This document shows positions 1 to 8,942 of a stretch of DNA of 51,567 bases, piece after piece (position 1 is the stretch's first letter; every line of letters begins with the position of its first letter). The notes under the pieces were generated by a model that was given only the letters and a program-made list of their open reading frames with translations, was not told where the DNA came from and searched no databases. The translations under genes and the position numbers were made by a program. The DNA is from GCA-2687025 sp964473525 (GTDB lineage Bacteria > Poribacteria > WGA-4E > GCA-2687025). The DNA lies in assembly GCA_964473525.1 (NCBI GenBank), contig CAYYPK010000043.1, forward strand, positions 1 to 51,567. Reading direction: 5' to 3'.

Positions 1-2
1 TC

Positions 3-251
3 AGCGGTGTCGCGCAGGCGGCGCACGACACGGCGCAAGGCGCCAGCGGAGCGCAGTCGGCGGCGAGCGAGCTGTCCACGATGGCGGGAGAACAGGCGCA
101 ACTGGTGTCTCGGTTCCGGCTCGAGGACGAGACGCTGCATGGCGCCAGCTCCGACGCCATGCAGCGTCTCGCCGAGATGCTCCAGGCAAACGGTGGCTCT
201 GGAGACATGGCGGCGCAACTGGCGGCCCTGCTCCAGCCCAAGGACGCGTGA
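3..251 (+). CDS. Methyl-accepting chemotaxis protein, C-terminal end (partial)
   Basis: The gene enters from the left edge, and the 82 residues visible here end at TGA 249-251. The frame is Ala/Ser/Gln-rich and helical, and it closes with a segment resembling the membrane-distal end of a chemoreceptor signalling coiled coil: Ser-Glu-Leu-Ser-x-Met-Ala-x-x-Ala-x-Leu-Val-Ser-Arg-Phe. A short hydrophilic tail follows (HGASSDAMQRLAEMLQ...). Such receptors signal through CheW/CheA to the flagellar or pilus motor. The sensor and membrane parts lie outside the window, so the ligand is unknown. A generic coiled-coil protein is the alternative. Identification rests on the tail alone. Confidence 0.6.
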   Translation, partial: SGVAQAAHDTAQGASGAQSAASELSTMAGEQAQLVSRFRLEDETLHGASSDAMQRLAEMLQANGGSGDMAAQLAALLQPKDA

Positions 252-307
252 CCCCACGGCTGTCGCGGCCCACGCTCGGGACCAAAATGAGCAGCTCCGC
301 AGATCCA

Positions 308-340
308 ACCGGCGGCGGCGTCCTTTCCGACGCCGCCGGT
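308..340. terminator. Hairpin between convergent genes
   Basis: GGCGGCGTC (314-322) and GACGCCGCC (329-337) form a perfect 9-bp stem with a 6-nt loop. ACC/GGT flanks extend it if a GGC bulge is allowed. It lies between the end of the chemoreceptor gene and the end of the convergent zinc-ribbon gene, so it could stop transcription both ways. There is no clear T tract, so intrinsic termination is inference. Confidence 0.45.
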
Positions 341-421
341 CTGCGGGGCATCGGCGGCGGGCCGGGCGGGGGCCATCAGGAGCGCTCCGCCGGCGGGCCA
401 CGGCGTCTCCGAGCTGAGCCA

Positions 422-1000
422 TCACCAGTCGGAGAACAGCTCGAAGATCGCTTCCAGCAAGAACTCAGCAGCGACATCGACCAGGCCGGACGCGGCAGCG
501 TCTTTCCAGCCTCTCGACTCCCGTGTCGAGGCGAAGGGCCTGCCGTCCCTTGTCGCCGCGACCTCCGTGGAACCGAACGTCCCGCCACTCCTCGTTGCCG
601 CGAACTCCGAGGCGTCGAACCACACGCCCGCGCATGTCCCACACACGTCCAGCACGATGCCCTTCCGTATCGCCGTGTCCATCGGACGGCTGCACGCGGG
701 GCAGTCGACGACGTTCGCCCGGCCACAGTTCGCGCACGCGTGGTCGTCTCTGCTGATATCAGCGTGGCATCCACGGCAGCGAGGCTCCGCCCCATTCGCG
801 GCGTAGACGCTCCACGCTCCAGTAGGGAGGTCCTGGTTTCGGAGCGCGTCAGCCTCGCCACGGTCGCACCACAGGCCGCCACATCCATCGCAGTAGTCGA
901 CGACCACTTCTCTAGTCGCCCTGAGCTGGCGCAGGGCGAGATCCGGGCAGACCGGGCACTGCCGCTTCCTCTCACGACTGCTGTCGGACGTACTGTTCAC
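422..1000 (-). CDS. TFIIB-type zinc-ribbon protein
   Basis: A cytoplasmic protein of 192 residues with two zf-TFIIB-like modules. The first has CPVC near the N-terminus followed by CDGCGGLWCDRGE; the second has CPACSRPMD followed by CGTCAGVWFDASEF. A further CRGC...CANC pair lies between them. The C-D/G-x-C-G/A-G-x-W-x-D signature with its trailing acidic residue is typical of the bacterial zf-TFIIB family, whose role is unknown. The C-terminus ends in a hydrophobic amphipathic stretch (EFLLEAIFELF). I chose the GTG at 998-1000 because GAAGGGAAG precedes it at suitable spacing; an in-frame ATG at 1063 lacks a ribosome binding site. It is convergent with the chemoreceptor gene. The family call is firm; the function is not known. 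Confidence 0.8.
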   Translation of the reverse strand: MNSTSDSSRERKRQCPVCPDLALRQLRATREVVVDYCDGCGGLWCDRGEADALRNQDLPTGAWSVYAANGAEPRCRGCHADISRDDHACANCGRANVVDCPACSRPMDTAIRKGIVLDVCGTCAGVWFDASEFAATRSGGTFGSTEVAATRDGRPFASTRESRGWKDAAASGLVDVAAEFLLEAIFELFSDW

Positions 1001-1090
1001 GGATCGCTTCCCTTCACCTCGAAGACACGTCACGCTGGTCCTGGTGCAAAGCCACTCGGCCATGTTGCGTTCGGTCGGCCTGTGGGCGCC

Positions 1091-1128
1091 CGAGATCCTT
1101 CGACTCCCTTCGGTCGCTCAGGATGACG
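1091..1128. repeat. Intergenic palindromic (REP-like) element
   Basis: ATCCT and AGGAT bracket a short CTTCGACTCC...GGTCGCTC core. The element sits alone between the ankyrin and zinc-ribbon genes. Similar ATCCTTCG...CTCAGGATGA elements occur as dispersed intergenic repeats in many uncultured bacterial genomes (from memory). Only one copy is visible here, so repeat status is inference. Confidence 0.35.
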
Positions 1129-1177
1129 CCTGCCCGGTGGTGCTGACGCGACGCAACATAGACTGGGACGGGACGAG

Positions 1178-1738
1178 CTAGGGGCGGCTATGCGCCATAA
1201 GCATGGACAGTAGCTCGGGCCGCTTGTGATGCGCCGCTCGGTCGATAGCGCTCTGCCGCTTGCTGTTGCGGATATCTGGGTCGGCGCCGTGTCGCAGCAG
1301 TACTTCCGCCACGGCGTGGTATCCGAGGTTCGCGGCGCGGTAGAGCGGGGTTTCCCGAACGACGTTCGTGGCGTTGGGGTCGGCGCCGCCTTCGAGCAGC
1401 GCCTCGGCGACCTTGGGCAGGTCGAACCGAGCACATCCGTGCAGAGGCGTGACCTTGCGCTTGTTCCGCATGGACGGGTCCGCCCCGTGCCTCAGGAACT
1501 CCCGCACGATCTGGACGCGCGCGTCCTCCTTGGCATCCTCGCGGCGCACTTCCCCACCGTGTCCGTCGTAACCAGGCGGGCGGCACGCTCCCAGGAACAA
1601 GTGATCCGCCCAGACCATGCCGGGCTCGGCTTCGAGGAGGCGCCGGACGGCCTCGACATCCGCCGTGGCGACCGCGCGACCGAGCTGGGGCGGAGCCTTC
1701 AGGTCGGGGTTACAATACGGGAGCTTGATGCGCGCCAC
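1178..1738 (-). CDS. Ankyrin-repeat protein
   Basis: A protein of 186 residues built mostly from ankyrin repeats. At least three consecutive repeats show the T-P-L-H / G-A-D-P signature: VREFLRHGADPSMRN, then KVTPLHGCARFDLPKVAEALLEGGADPN, then ETPLYRAA...VAEVLLRHGADPDIRN. A shorter N-terminal repeat-like stretch contains VEAVRRLLEAEPG. Ankyrin repeats mediate protein-protein contacts; no enzymatic domain or signal peptide is present, so a cytoplasmic scaffold role is likely, or secretion by an unrecognised route. The GTG start at 1736-1738 was chosen because GGAGGAGACACA lies directly upstream; a longer in-frame ATG at 1801 lacks such a site. Ankyrin proteins are abundant in sponge symbionts, but this one shows no export signal. 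Confidence 0.85.
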   Translation of the reverse strand: MARIKLPYCNPDLKAPPQLGRAVATADVEAVRRLLEAEPGMVWADHLFLGACRPPGYDGHGGEVRREDAKEDARVQIVREFLRHGADPSMRNKRKVTPLHGCARFDLPKVAEALLEGGADPNATNVVRETPLYRAANLGYHAVAEVLLRHGADPDIRNSKRQSAIDRAAHHKRPELLSMLMAHSRP

Positions 1739-1872
1739 TGTGTCTCCTCCGGTGGATGCGTCACCTACCGTCCCGCATATGGCGACCTCGCACAATACCA
1801 TCGTTGCGCCACCGCGAACGCATCTATACAGTGTGTCGTTCGATTCACGGACGCTCGAACGGAGGATGTCGA

Positions 1873-3093
1873 ATGCTCGAGGTACGGGCGGCGACGCGAG
1901 ACGACCTGAACTCCGCCGCGGACTGCATCGGCCGCGCGTTTTCCGAGGACGACACGGCGCGGTACGACGAGATTCGCACTATCGTGGCGTCCACGCCCAG
2001 AGACGATCCATTCGCCAGCCTCGACGACCTCCGCGTCGGCATCATCGACGGGCAAGTCGTCAGCGCCGTCGCAGTCGTGCCGCGGCCCGTGTATATGGGC
2101 GGCTCCACGCTGAGCATGGGTGGCATCGCCGCTGTCTGCACCCGTGAGGAGCACCGGGGGAACGGGTACAACACCGCCGTCTTGAGGAACGCCGTCGCGT
2201 ACATCGAGCGTCAGAAGCACGACATCTCGCTTCTGTACACCGGCATCCATGGGTACTACGAGCGCCTCGGGTGGCGGACGTTCAGCCACGGCGTGGGTCA
2301 CGACATCGCCGCGACCTCGGAGATTCGACCGTCGGGATTCGACGGGGCCGTACGGCCCATGCGGCCGGTAGAGGATCTGCCGGCCGTCCAGGCGATCTAC
2401 GAGAGCAGCAACCGGGAACTGGCCGGCCCAGTGGCGCGTACTCCCGCGTACTGGGCGTACCACCGCGACCGGCTACGCGCGTACCATGTCGCGGTCGAGG
2501 ACGGTTCCGTGGTTGCGTACCTGCACGACAATGGCGGTCGGCGGATCGAGGAAATCGGCTCGCTACCGGGACACGGAGTCGCCGAGGTCGCGCTGGTCTG
2601 CGACGTCCTCGCACGCTCGGAGCGAGACGCCGGCTCTGTCTATCTCAGTGGCTCCCCGCGCCTCGTGGAAGCGCTGCAAGGCGTGGGATGCGAGCTGACG
2701 CGGCTGGGAACAGGCCGGCAGGAGCGACCGGGGCCGACCATGTACCGCATCATGCGGCTGGGGCCGCTCGTCGAGAAGATGCTGCCGCGAATGAGCGAAC
2801 GGCTTGCGGCATCGCCTGCCGCGAGCAGCGCGGGCGTCGTCCGGCTACAGTCTGAGGTGGGCGCGGTGGACATCCAATACAGAGCGGGTGTAGCGACGTG
2901 CGGCGACGGCGCCGCCGCGCCGTCCATCACTCTGAGCGCATCGCACGCGCAGACCATCGAGCTCGTGTTTGGGCAAGTGGACGCCAGGTCACTCGTGGTC
3001 GACGCAGCAGACGCTAGCTCGGACGCTGAGGACGTCCTGGCTGCGCTCTTCCCGCGGCTTACCTACGCGTACCACGGGCCAGACACGTTCTAG
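1873..3093 (+). CDS. Eis-like GNAT N-acetyltransferase with C-terminal SCP2-like domain
   Basis: A protein of 406 residues, the usual length of Eis-type acetyltransferases. The N-terminal GNAT domain contains the acetyl-CoA loop TREEHRGNGYNTAVL (family R/Q-x-x-G-x-G/A) and the following IERQKHDISLLY / YYERLGWR stretch. A second degenerate GNAT-like half follows (PVEDLPAVQAIYESSN...). The last ~100 residues resemble the sterol-carrier-protein-like end of this family. Eis enzymes acetylate amines on aminoglycosides, lysines or small substrates; the substrate here cannot be read. The ATG at 1873 is preceded by GGAGGATGTCGA, which decides the start. It is divergent from the ankyrin gene and convergent with the lipoprotein gene 15 nt downstream. 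Confidence 0.85.
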   Translation: MLEVRAATRDDLNSAADCIGRAFSEDDTARYDEIRTIVASTPRDDPFASLDDLRVGIIDGQVVSAVAVVPRPVYMGGSTLSMGGIAAVCTREEHRGNGYNTAVLRNAVAYIERQKHDISLLYTGIHGYYERLGWRTFSHGVGHDIAATSEIRPSGFDGAVRPMRPVEDLPAVQAIYESSNRELAGPVARTPAYWAYHRDRLRAYHVAVEDGSVVAYLHDNGGRRIEEIGSLPGHGVAEVALVCDVLARSERDAGSVYLSGSPRLVEALQGVGCELTRLGTGRQERPGPTMYRIMRLGPLVEKMLPRMSERLAASPAASSAGVVRLQSEVGAVDIQYRAGVATCGDGAAAPSITLSASHAQTIELVFGQVDARSLVVDAADASSDAEDVLAALFPRLTYAYHGPDTF

Positions 3094-3108
3094 CCGTCAC
3101 GCTGGACG

Positions 3109-3582
3109 TCACTGGGGCGGCGCGACGTACGCGAGGATCTCCCCGAGGATCGCGTCGGCTTCTTCTCGTTGGTCGTCGCTTGGTTCCTGATTGCTCCAGG
3201 CGCTGTTGTCGTGCTGTTCCTGACGCGTGACGGTGACCGTTACTGCCATGGAGTCCGGGGATACCGACACACCCACCTGCTTCCGATGGTTCACCTTGTC
3301 GTCCGTGAGGATGCTGAAGATCTCCGTGCCCACGCTTGTGTCGTCGGCCCATTCGGTGGTCAACACGCCCACGTTCTCGTTGACCATCGCAAGGTTGTAG
3401 CCCCGCTGTTGCAGCACATGGACGCCCGCGCTGACGACGTCCACTTTGCTCACAGGCTCCGCGCTGTCGTGCGTGAGGATCACTGGCAAGTGCGTCGCGC
3501 ACCCAAGTGCGAGCGTGCAGAGGCCCACGCAGAACGTCGCTCCAATTGCCGCCCGCGAACTGCCAAGGTCGATCCGCTGCAT
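3109..3582 (-). CDS. Predicted lipoprotein of unknown function
   Basis: A protein of 157 residues with a short hydrophobic leader ending in the lipobox Leu-Ala-Leu-Gly-Cys, so it should be lipidated by Lgt/LspA and anchored in a membrane. The mature part has mixed alpha/beta character (VDVVSAGVHVLQQRGYNL...NENVGVLTTEW...VSVSPDSMAVTVTVT). This resembles small lipoproteins with a BamC- or DUF4136-like fold, but I do not recognise the family. Start choice: ATG 3580-3582 has GGAAGG eight bases upstream; the ATG six bases earlier is too close to that site. It is convergent with the acetyltransferase gene. Confidence 0.65.
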   Translation of the reverse strand: MQRIDLGSSRAAIGATFCVGLCTLALGCATHLPVILTHDSAEPVSKVDVVSAGVHVLQQRGYNLAMVNENVGVLTTEWADDTSVGTEIFSILTDDKVNHRKQVGVSVSPDSMAVTVTVTRQEQHDNSAWSNQEPSDDQREEADAILGEILAYVAPPQ

Positions 3583-3800
3583 GCGCATGTCCTTCCGTGT
3601 CTGTGGCATCTGCGCGGTCGCGCCCAGCCCGTAAGAGATGTGTAGCGCCATGGCGCCCTACGGAGGCGAACGGTCCAGTCGCGCGACACGGTGACAGGCT
3701 GCATCGTTTGCGAAGCCGGCAGGCGACGAGAGCCGTAGTTAGGGGCGAACGTGGGTAGACACGCCGACGCGAGCGACCCACCTACCCGCCGGAGGCCCGG

Positions 3801-6800
3801 ATGGCGGACGACGGCAGTGACATGGCGAAAGCAGACGGACTTTCCGACGCGTTCGAACCGTACGTCTGGGAGTGGTTCGCCGGGGAGTTCGGCGACGCCA
3901 CGCCGCCGCAGCGCATGGCGTGGCCGCGGATTGCCGACGGTCAGCACACGCTCATCTTCGCTCCGACCGGCTCGGGCAAGACGCTCGCCGCGTTCCTGTG
4001 GTGCATCAACGACCTGTTCCGCCGCGGTCGTGAGCGCACGCTCGAGGACGCCGTGCAGGTGCTGTACGTCTCGCCCCTGAAGGCGCTGAATAACGACATT
4101 CAGAAAAACCTGATCGCGCCGCTGGCGGGCATCCGCGAGCGCGCGGAGGCGAACGGTCTGTCCCTGCCGGAGGTGCGCTCCGCCGTGCGCACAGGAGACA
4201 CGCCTCAGGACGCGCGCCGGCGGATGCTCGAGCGCCCTCCGCAGATGCTCATCACCACGCCGGAATCGCTGGCGATCATCCTGGCGACGTCACGGTTTCG
4301 GGACGCGTTCAGGACCGTTCGCTACGTGATCGTGGATGAAATCCATGCGATGGTGGCGAACAAGCGCGGCGTCGACCTGTCGCTGTCGCTGGAGCGGCTC
4401 AGCCACCTGTGTGACGAGCCGTTCACGAGGATCGGGCTGTCCGCGACGCAGCACCCACTTGAGACCGTCGCGGCGTATCTCACGGGAGTCGACGACGACG
4501 GTCGGCCACGGCCGTGCTCCATTGTCGACGCTGGCGGCCGCACGGCGCTCGACGTCGAGGTGGTGTCCCCGGTAGACAACCTGATGGACGCGCAGTTCGA
4601 CGCCGTCTGGGGCTCGGCGTACTCGTACATGGCGAGCATGGTGCGCGACCACACCACAACGCTCATCTTCCACAACAGCCGGTACAAGACGGAGCGAACG
4701 GCACTGCGTCTGAACGAAGCGACGGCGGGCGAGCCCGTGCGCGTGGGCGCCCATCACGGCAGCATGTCGAAGGCCGTGCGCCTGGACGTCGAGACGGACC
4801 TGAAGGACGGCGCGCTGGACGCCGTGGTCGCGACGGCCTCCCTCGAACTAGGCATCGACGTCGGCAGCGTCGACCTCGTGTGCCAGGTGCAAAGCCCGAA
4901 GTCGGTGTCCACCGGCTTGCAGCGAGTCGGCCGCGCGGGCCACCTGCTGAACGCCACGAGCAAGGGACGCGTGCTCGCGGTCGACGGGGACGACCTCATC
5001 GAGGCCGCGGTCGTGGTAAGGGCCATGCTGAGCGGCGACCTGGAGGCCATCCGCGTTCCCGAGCGATGTCTCGACGTTCTGGCGCAGCACGTCGTCGGCG
5101 CCGTGGCGGCAGACGACTGGACCGTCGAGGGTCTCTACGCCCTGTTCCGAGGCTCGTACTGCTACCGCGAATTGACGCGGCCGGAATTCGACAGCGTCCT
5201 GGACCTGCTCGCGGGGAACGCCGCATCGGCGGCCGTCGACTCGGTGGCCGGGGAGTCTCCCAGGATCGTCTGGGACAAGGTGCGCAACAGACTCTCCTCG
5301 GAGCCCGACACCCGCGTACACGCGTTCCGTGGCGCGGGCACCATCCCTGACATCGTGGACTACGACATCTACTGGGAGAGCAAGGGCGTCCGCGTGGGCT
5401 CGCTGGACGAGGGGTTCGTCGAGAAGCTGAACCCCGGCGACGTGTTCATCCTCGGCAGTTCGTCCTGGGCGGTGACGAGGGTGCAAGGGGAGCGTGTCCT
5501 CGTTGAGGAGATGCACGGGACGCCGCCCACGATCCCCTACTGGGGCGGCGACCGCGACTCTCGCACGTGTCATCTGGGTCGTCTCGTCGGCCAGTTCAGG
5601 GCGGCGGCGGAGCCACGAGTGAACGACGACGACTTCGTCGACTGGATACGCGCGGAGACGCACGTCGACGCGAACGGCGCCGCGTGCATCGCGGAATACC
5701 TGCGCGAGCAGCACGCGATGACCGGGATGCTGCCCACGGACGACCAGCTCCTGGTAGAACACTTCCAGGACGAGCACGGCGCGACACAGGTGGTGATCCA
5801 CTCGTGCCTCGGGGTACGGGTGAACGACGCGTGGGCTATCGCGCTCTCCTACGCCATCGAGCTTACCGACGGCCGCCGCGCCATCTGGGCGACGACGGAC
5901 GACGGCATCCTGCTGGGATTGCCCCGCAAGTGCGCCGTGACTCCCGACGACGTGATCGGCCTGGTGACGACCGCGTCGGTGGACGATGTGCTACGCAGCG
6001 CGCTCCTCGACTCCCCCGCGTTCGCCGCGCGGTTCCGGCACGTCGCCGTACGGGCGATGGCGATCTCGCGCCAGATGGGGCGTCAGAGGACGCCCGTGTG
6101 GCTTCAGAACCGTCGGGCGGCGGAACTACTCGACGCCTGTCGCGACGACTTGGACGATCCCCTCGTGGCGGAGACGCTGCGGGAGTGCGTGACCGAGGCC
6201 GTCGACGGGCCGAACCTGAAGCGAGCGCTCGCGCGGATCGAGGCTGGCGAAATCACCTCGCGCGTTGTCGAGACGCTCGTCCCGTCACCGTTCACGCATT
6301 CGGTTCTCCTCCTCGGCGAGTACGGAGACATGGACGCCGTCTCTCCGGGCGAGGAGCGTCGGCGCACGATGCGGCTGCGCGAACAGACGCGCGAGCAGAT
6401 CGTCCGCCAGCAGGCGCGCGGCGATCTGCTCGACGCGTCCGCCGTGGGCGAGGTGGAAGCGCGGTTACAGCGGACGGCGGAAGACGTGAGGGCAAGCGAT
6501 GCGGAGGGACTGCTCCGCGTTCTGCGAGACATCGGCGACATGACGCATCTCGCCGCGGAAGACATCGCGCTGGCGGATCGTGTGGACGGCAACGAATTCG
6601 CGTTGCTCTCGGAACTGATCGACGCGAAGCAGGTAGCGTACGTGCCGATCGGCGCGGTCGAGAGGCATCGCGACCGGTGGATCGCGGCGAGCGACTTCCC
6701 GCTGTACCGGGCCGCCTTCGCCAGCCGTCTCACGCTAGACGACAAGGACCGAGCCCTTCTCGCAGCCCTGACTGAGTGCGGCCCGACCGCCGCGGACGAC

Positions 6801-8942
6801 CTGCCGACGCCAGGCCCGCACGCCATCCGCTTGCGCATGCTGGCGTTGTGCTACGAGGCGCTGAGGCTCCCGGGCGCGAGAGAGAGATACGTTGCTGCGG
6901 CGGACTGGCTCCCCAGCGAGATATACAACGAGCGTCCTACCGGCGAGGACGCGAGGCGCGCGTTGATCGAGCGCCTCACGCGCGCGCGTGGACCCGTGAC
7001 GAAGTACGAAATCATGGAGCGTTACGGTCTCGCCGGCCTTCTCGTGGAACGCGCGCTGAGCGAACTGGAACGCGCCGGCGCGGTTTCGCAAGGGGAGTAC
7101 GTCGCCTCGAAGCCGTTTCCACAGTGGTGTTACCAACGCAACCTCGACGACATACGCCGGATCACGACTGCCAGGAGGCAGAACGACATGGACCCAGCGA
7201 CGCCGGAGCAGTACGCCGACTTCCTGATACGTTGGCAACGCCTGCACCCCGACACGCGGCTGTCAGGCGTCGATGGCGTGCGACATGTGCTACGCCAGTT
7301 GCAGGGCATGGACAACTTCCAGTTGCTGCTGGAGCGGGACGTCCTGGCGGGTCGCGTCCACGACTACGATCCAGCGATGCTTGATACGCTCGTCGAGTCT
7401 GGAGAGGTCGTCTGGAGACGCTTCGCGTGGCAGCGCATCAAGCGCGGTCAGTTCGGGTTCGCGTTCTCTGGCGAAGGTAACAAGCTGCTGGCCGATCCGC
7501 GGTGTACCTCGATGCAACTGGGTCGATGGGACGACGACATCCCCGACGTGTGCGGAGCCGTTCGACAGTGGCTCGCGGAGCACGGGTCATCGGATTTCGA
7601 TGACATCGTCGAGGGGACGGGCTGCGACTGGCGGCAGGTGTTGCGCGCGGTGTGGCATCTCGCGTGGACGGGCGAGGCGACGAACGTGTCCTACGAGTCC
7701 GTGCGCCACATGCGCGTGGGTAGTGGCTTGTCGGGTTGCTACGACCTCGCGACGCATCCGGGCAAGGGTGGCGTCACGGACGACTTCATCGTCCACCACA
7801 TGCTGGACTTGCGCGAGCTTGATCCGCGCCTCGGCCCGTGGGCGCCGACCGAGCGGCTCGTGCCAGACGCGTACGAGTTCGCCGACTCCGACGCGTGGGT
7901 GGCCGCGTGGGCGAAGCAACTCGTGCAGCGGTACGGCGTCGTCACGCGGGAAACACTCAAGCACGAGCCAGCGTCGCCCACGTGGACGCATATCAAGCGC
8001 GCGCTGACGGGGATGCACGCCGACGGCGCGGTCGAGGGTGGCTACTTCGTGGACGGGCTTGCGGCGGAGCAGTTCGCGGCGCCGGAGGCCGTCGCCGAGC
8101 TGGCGGAAGCGAAGCGCAGGGCGCCGGCCGCGGACGACATCGCCGACGATGAACCCATGCTCGCGGTGAACCTGTGCGATCCCGCGAACCCGTTCCCCGC
8201 GATGTTCCCGCTTACCGACGAGGCGGGAGATGCCGTGAAGGCGATACGCACGCCGCATCGGTACGTCGTCATGCAGGCGGGGCGTCCGCTGCTGCTGTAT
8301 CAGTCGGCCATCACGGTGCTTGCCGACATGCCGCGCCGGCGTATGGAACGCGCGCTTGTCGCGCTCTGCCACCTTGTCGACGAGCCCGCCAGCGTGGAGC
8401 CTGTCGAGAGCCTTCGCGTCCGCGACTGGAACGGCCACCCCGTGGACGTCAGCGTCGGCCAGCCGTTGCTCGCGAAGCTCGGGTTCACCGAGGGCGCCCG
8501 GCGTGAGTACTTCTACACGGGTCAGGGAGCCGAGGCGGACGGGCTGCCACCAGCGCATGCCGACATCCCGCGTCACTTCGACCGCGCGGGGAAGGCGGAC
8601 GCTCCCGTCGAGTACGACGAGGCGTGGATGGTCTCGCGCGCCCCGGACGGCATCTGGGAAGGCGTCCGCGCCGCCATCGACATGCTGCGCGAACTCACCT
8701 CGGACGAGTACGTGTTCGTGTTCCAGGCGCGCGACATGCTCGTCACGTACCGCGGCGAGCGCGCCGCCTACATGCGCGTGGGGCAGAAGCAGGCGTGGAT
8801 TCACGTCACGCACGTTGGTTGGGTTCGACCCGTGATCGTCGCGACGCCCGAAGACTGCGACGACGAGGAGAACCGGCTGACGCTGGCGGAGCGGTTCGTC
8901 AGGACGCGCGCGGCTATCGACGCGAAGCTGGAGTCCCAATGA
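3801..8942 (+). CDS. lhr: Lhr-type large superfamily 2 helicase
   Basis: An ATP-dependent 3'-5' helicase of 1713 residues, slightly longer than E. coli Lhr (about 1540). RecA1 carries Walker A APTGSGKT (54-61), TTPES, DEIH (motif II, 179-182) and SAT (motif III). RecA2 carries motif IV-VI elements ending in QRVGRAGH (374-381). Then come the Lhr-specific winged helix and DEAD/H-associated domain (CLDVLAQHVVGA) and a long C-terminal part of repeated winged-helix-like segments. Bacterial Lhr enzymes act on RNA:DNA hybrids in DNA repair. The start follows GGAGGCCCGG. The stop overlaps the next start as ATGA, so the two are translationally coupled. Long antisense ORFs across this gene are composition artefacts. 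The usual Lhr-associated 3' exonuclease is not adjacent. Confidence 0.93.
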   Translation: MADDGSDMAKADGLSDAFEPYVWEWFAGEFGDATPPQRMAWPRIADGQHTLIFAPTGSGKTLAAFLWCINDLFRRGRERTLEDAVQVLYVSPLKALNNDIQKNLIAPLAGIRERAEANGLSLPEVRSAVRTGDTPQDARRRMLERPPQMLITTPESLAIILATSRFRDAFRTVRYVIVDEIHAMVANKRGVDLSLSLERLSHLCDEPFTRIGLSATQHPLETVAAYLTGVDDDGRPRPCSIVDAGGRTALDVEVVSPVDNLMDAQFDAVWGSAYSYMASMVRDHTTTLIFHNSRYKTERTALRLNEATAGEPVRVGAHHGSMSKAVRLDVETDLKDGALDAVVATASLELGIDVGSVDLVCQVQSPKSVSTGLQRVGRAGHLLNATSKGRVLAVDGDDLIEAAVVVRAMLSGDLEAIRVPERCLDVLAQHVVGAVAADDWTVEGLYALFRGSYCYRELTRPEFDSVLDLLAGNAASAAVDSVAGESPRIVWDKVRNRLSSEPDTRVHAFRGAGTIPDIVDYDIYWESKGVRVGSLDEGFVEKLNPGDVFILGSSSWAVTRVQGERVLVEEMHGTPPTIPYWGGDRDSRTCHLGRLVGQFRAAAEPRVNDDDFVDWIRAETHVDANGAACIAEYLREQHAMTGMLPTDDQLLVEHFQDEHGATQVVIHSCLGVRVNDAWAIALSYAIELTDGRRAIWATTDDGILLGLPRKCAVTPDDVIGLVTTASVDDVLRSALLDSPAFAARFRHVAVRAMAISRQMGRQRTPVWLQNRRAAELLDACRDDLDDPLVAETLRECVTEAVDGPNLKRALARIEAGEITSRVVETLVPSPFTHSVLLLGEYGDMDAVSPGEERRRTMRLREQTREQIVRQQARGDLLDASAVGEVEARLQRTAEDVRASDAEGLLRVLRDIGDMTHLAAEDIALADRVDGNEFALLSELIDAKQVAYVPIGAVERHRDRWIAASDFPLYRAAFASRLTLDDKDRALLAALTECGPTAADDLPTPGPHAIRLRMLALCYEALRLPGARERYVAAADWLPSEIYNERPTGEDARRALIERLTRARGPVTKYEIMERYGLAGLLVERALSELERAGAVSQGEYVASKPFPQWCYQRNLDDIRRITTARRQNDMDPATPEQYADFLIRWQRLHPDTRLSGVDGVRHVLRQLQGMDNFQLLLERDVLAGRVHDYDPAMLDTLVESGEVVWRRFAWQRIKRGQFGFAFSGEGNKLLADPRCTSMQLGRWDDDIPDVCGAVRQWLAEHGSSDFDDIVEGTGCDWRQVLRAVWHLAWTGEATNVSYESVRHMRVGSGLSGCYDLATHPGKGGVTDDFIVHHMLDLRELDPRLGPWAPTERLVPDAYEFADSDAWVAAWAKQLVQRYGVVTRETLKHEPASPTWTHIKRALTGMHADGAVEGGYFVDGLAAEQFAAPEAVAELAEAKRRAPAADDIADDEPMLAVNLCDPANPFPAMFPLTDEAGDAVKAIRTPHRYVVMQAGRPLLLYQSAITVLADMPRRRMERALVALCHLVDEPASVEPVESLRVRDWNGHPVDVSVGQPLLAKLGFTEGARREYFYTGQGAEADGLPPAHADIPRHFDRAGKADAPVEYDEAWMVSRAPDGIWEGVRAAIDMLRELTSDEYVFVFQARDMLVTYRGERAAYMRVGQKQAWIHVTHVGWVRPVIVATPEDCDDEENRLTLAERFVRTRAAIDAKLESQ
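8911..8929 (+). repeat. 19-bp direct repeat, copy 1 (lhr 3' end)
   Basis: CGGCTATCGACGCGAAGCT, encoding the Ala-Ile-Asp-Ala-Lys-Leu near the end of Lhr. An exact second copy begins 1016 bp downstream, just past the neighbouring gene. Confidence 0.8.

Noticed and set aside
248..1126. Plus-strand 292-residue ORF
   Set aside because: Antisense to the zinc-ribbon gene, whose Cys motifs are clear; the plus frame is low-complexity.
4848..5801. Long minus-strand ORFs across lhr (also 7587-8939) and plus-strand 4514-5350 and 5567-6775
   Set aside because: They are antisense or shifted frames of a well-defined helicase; composition is Arg/Pro/Gly-rich without motifs, as expected from high GC.
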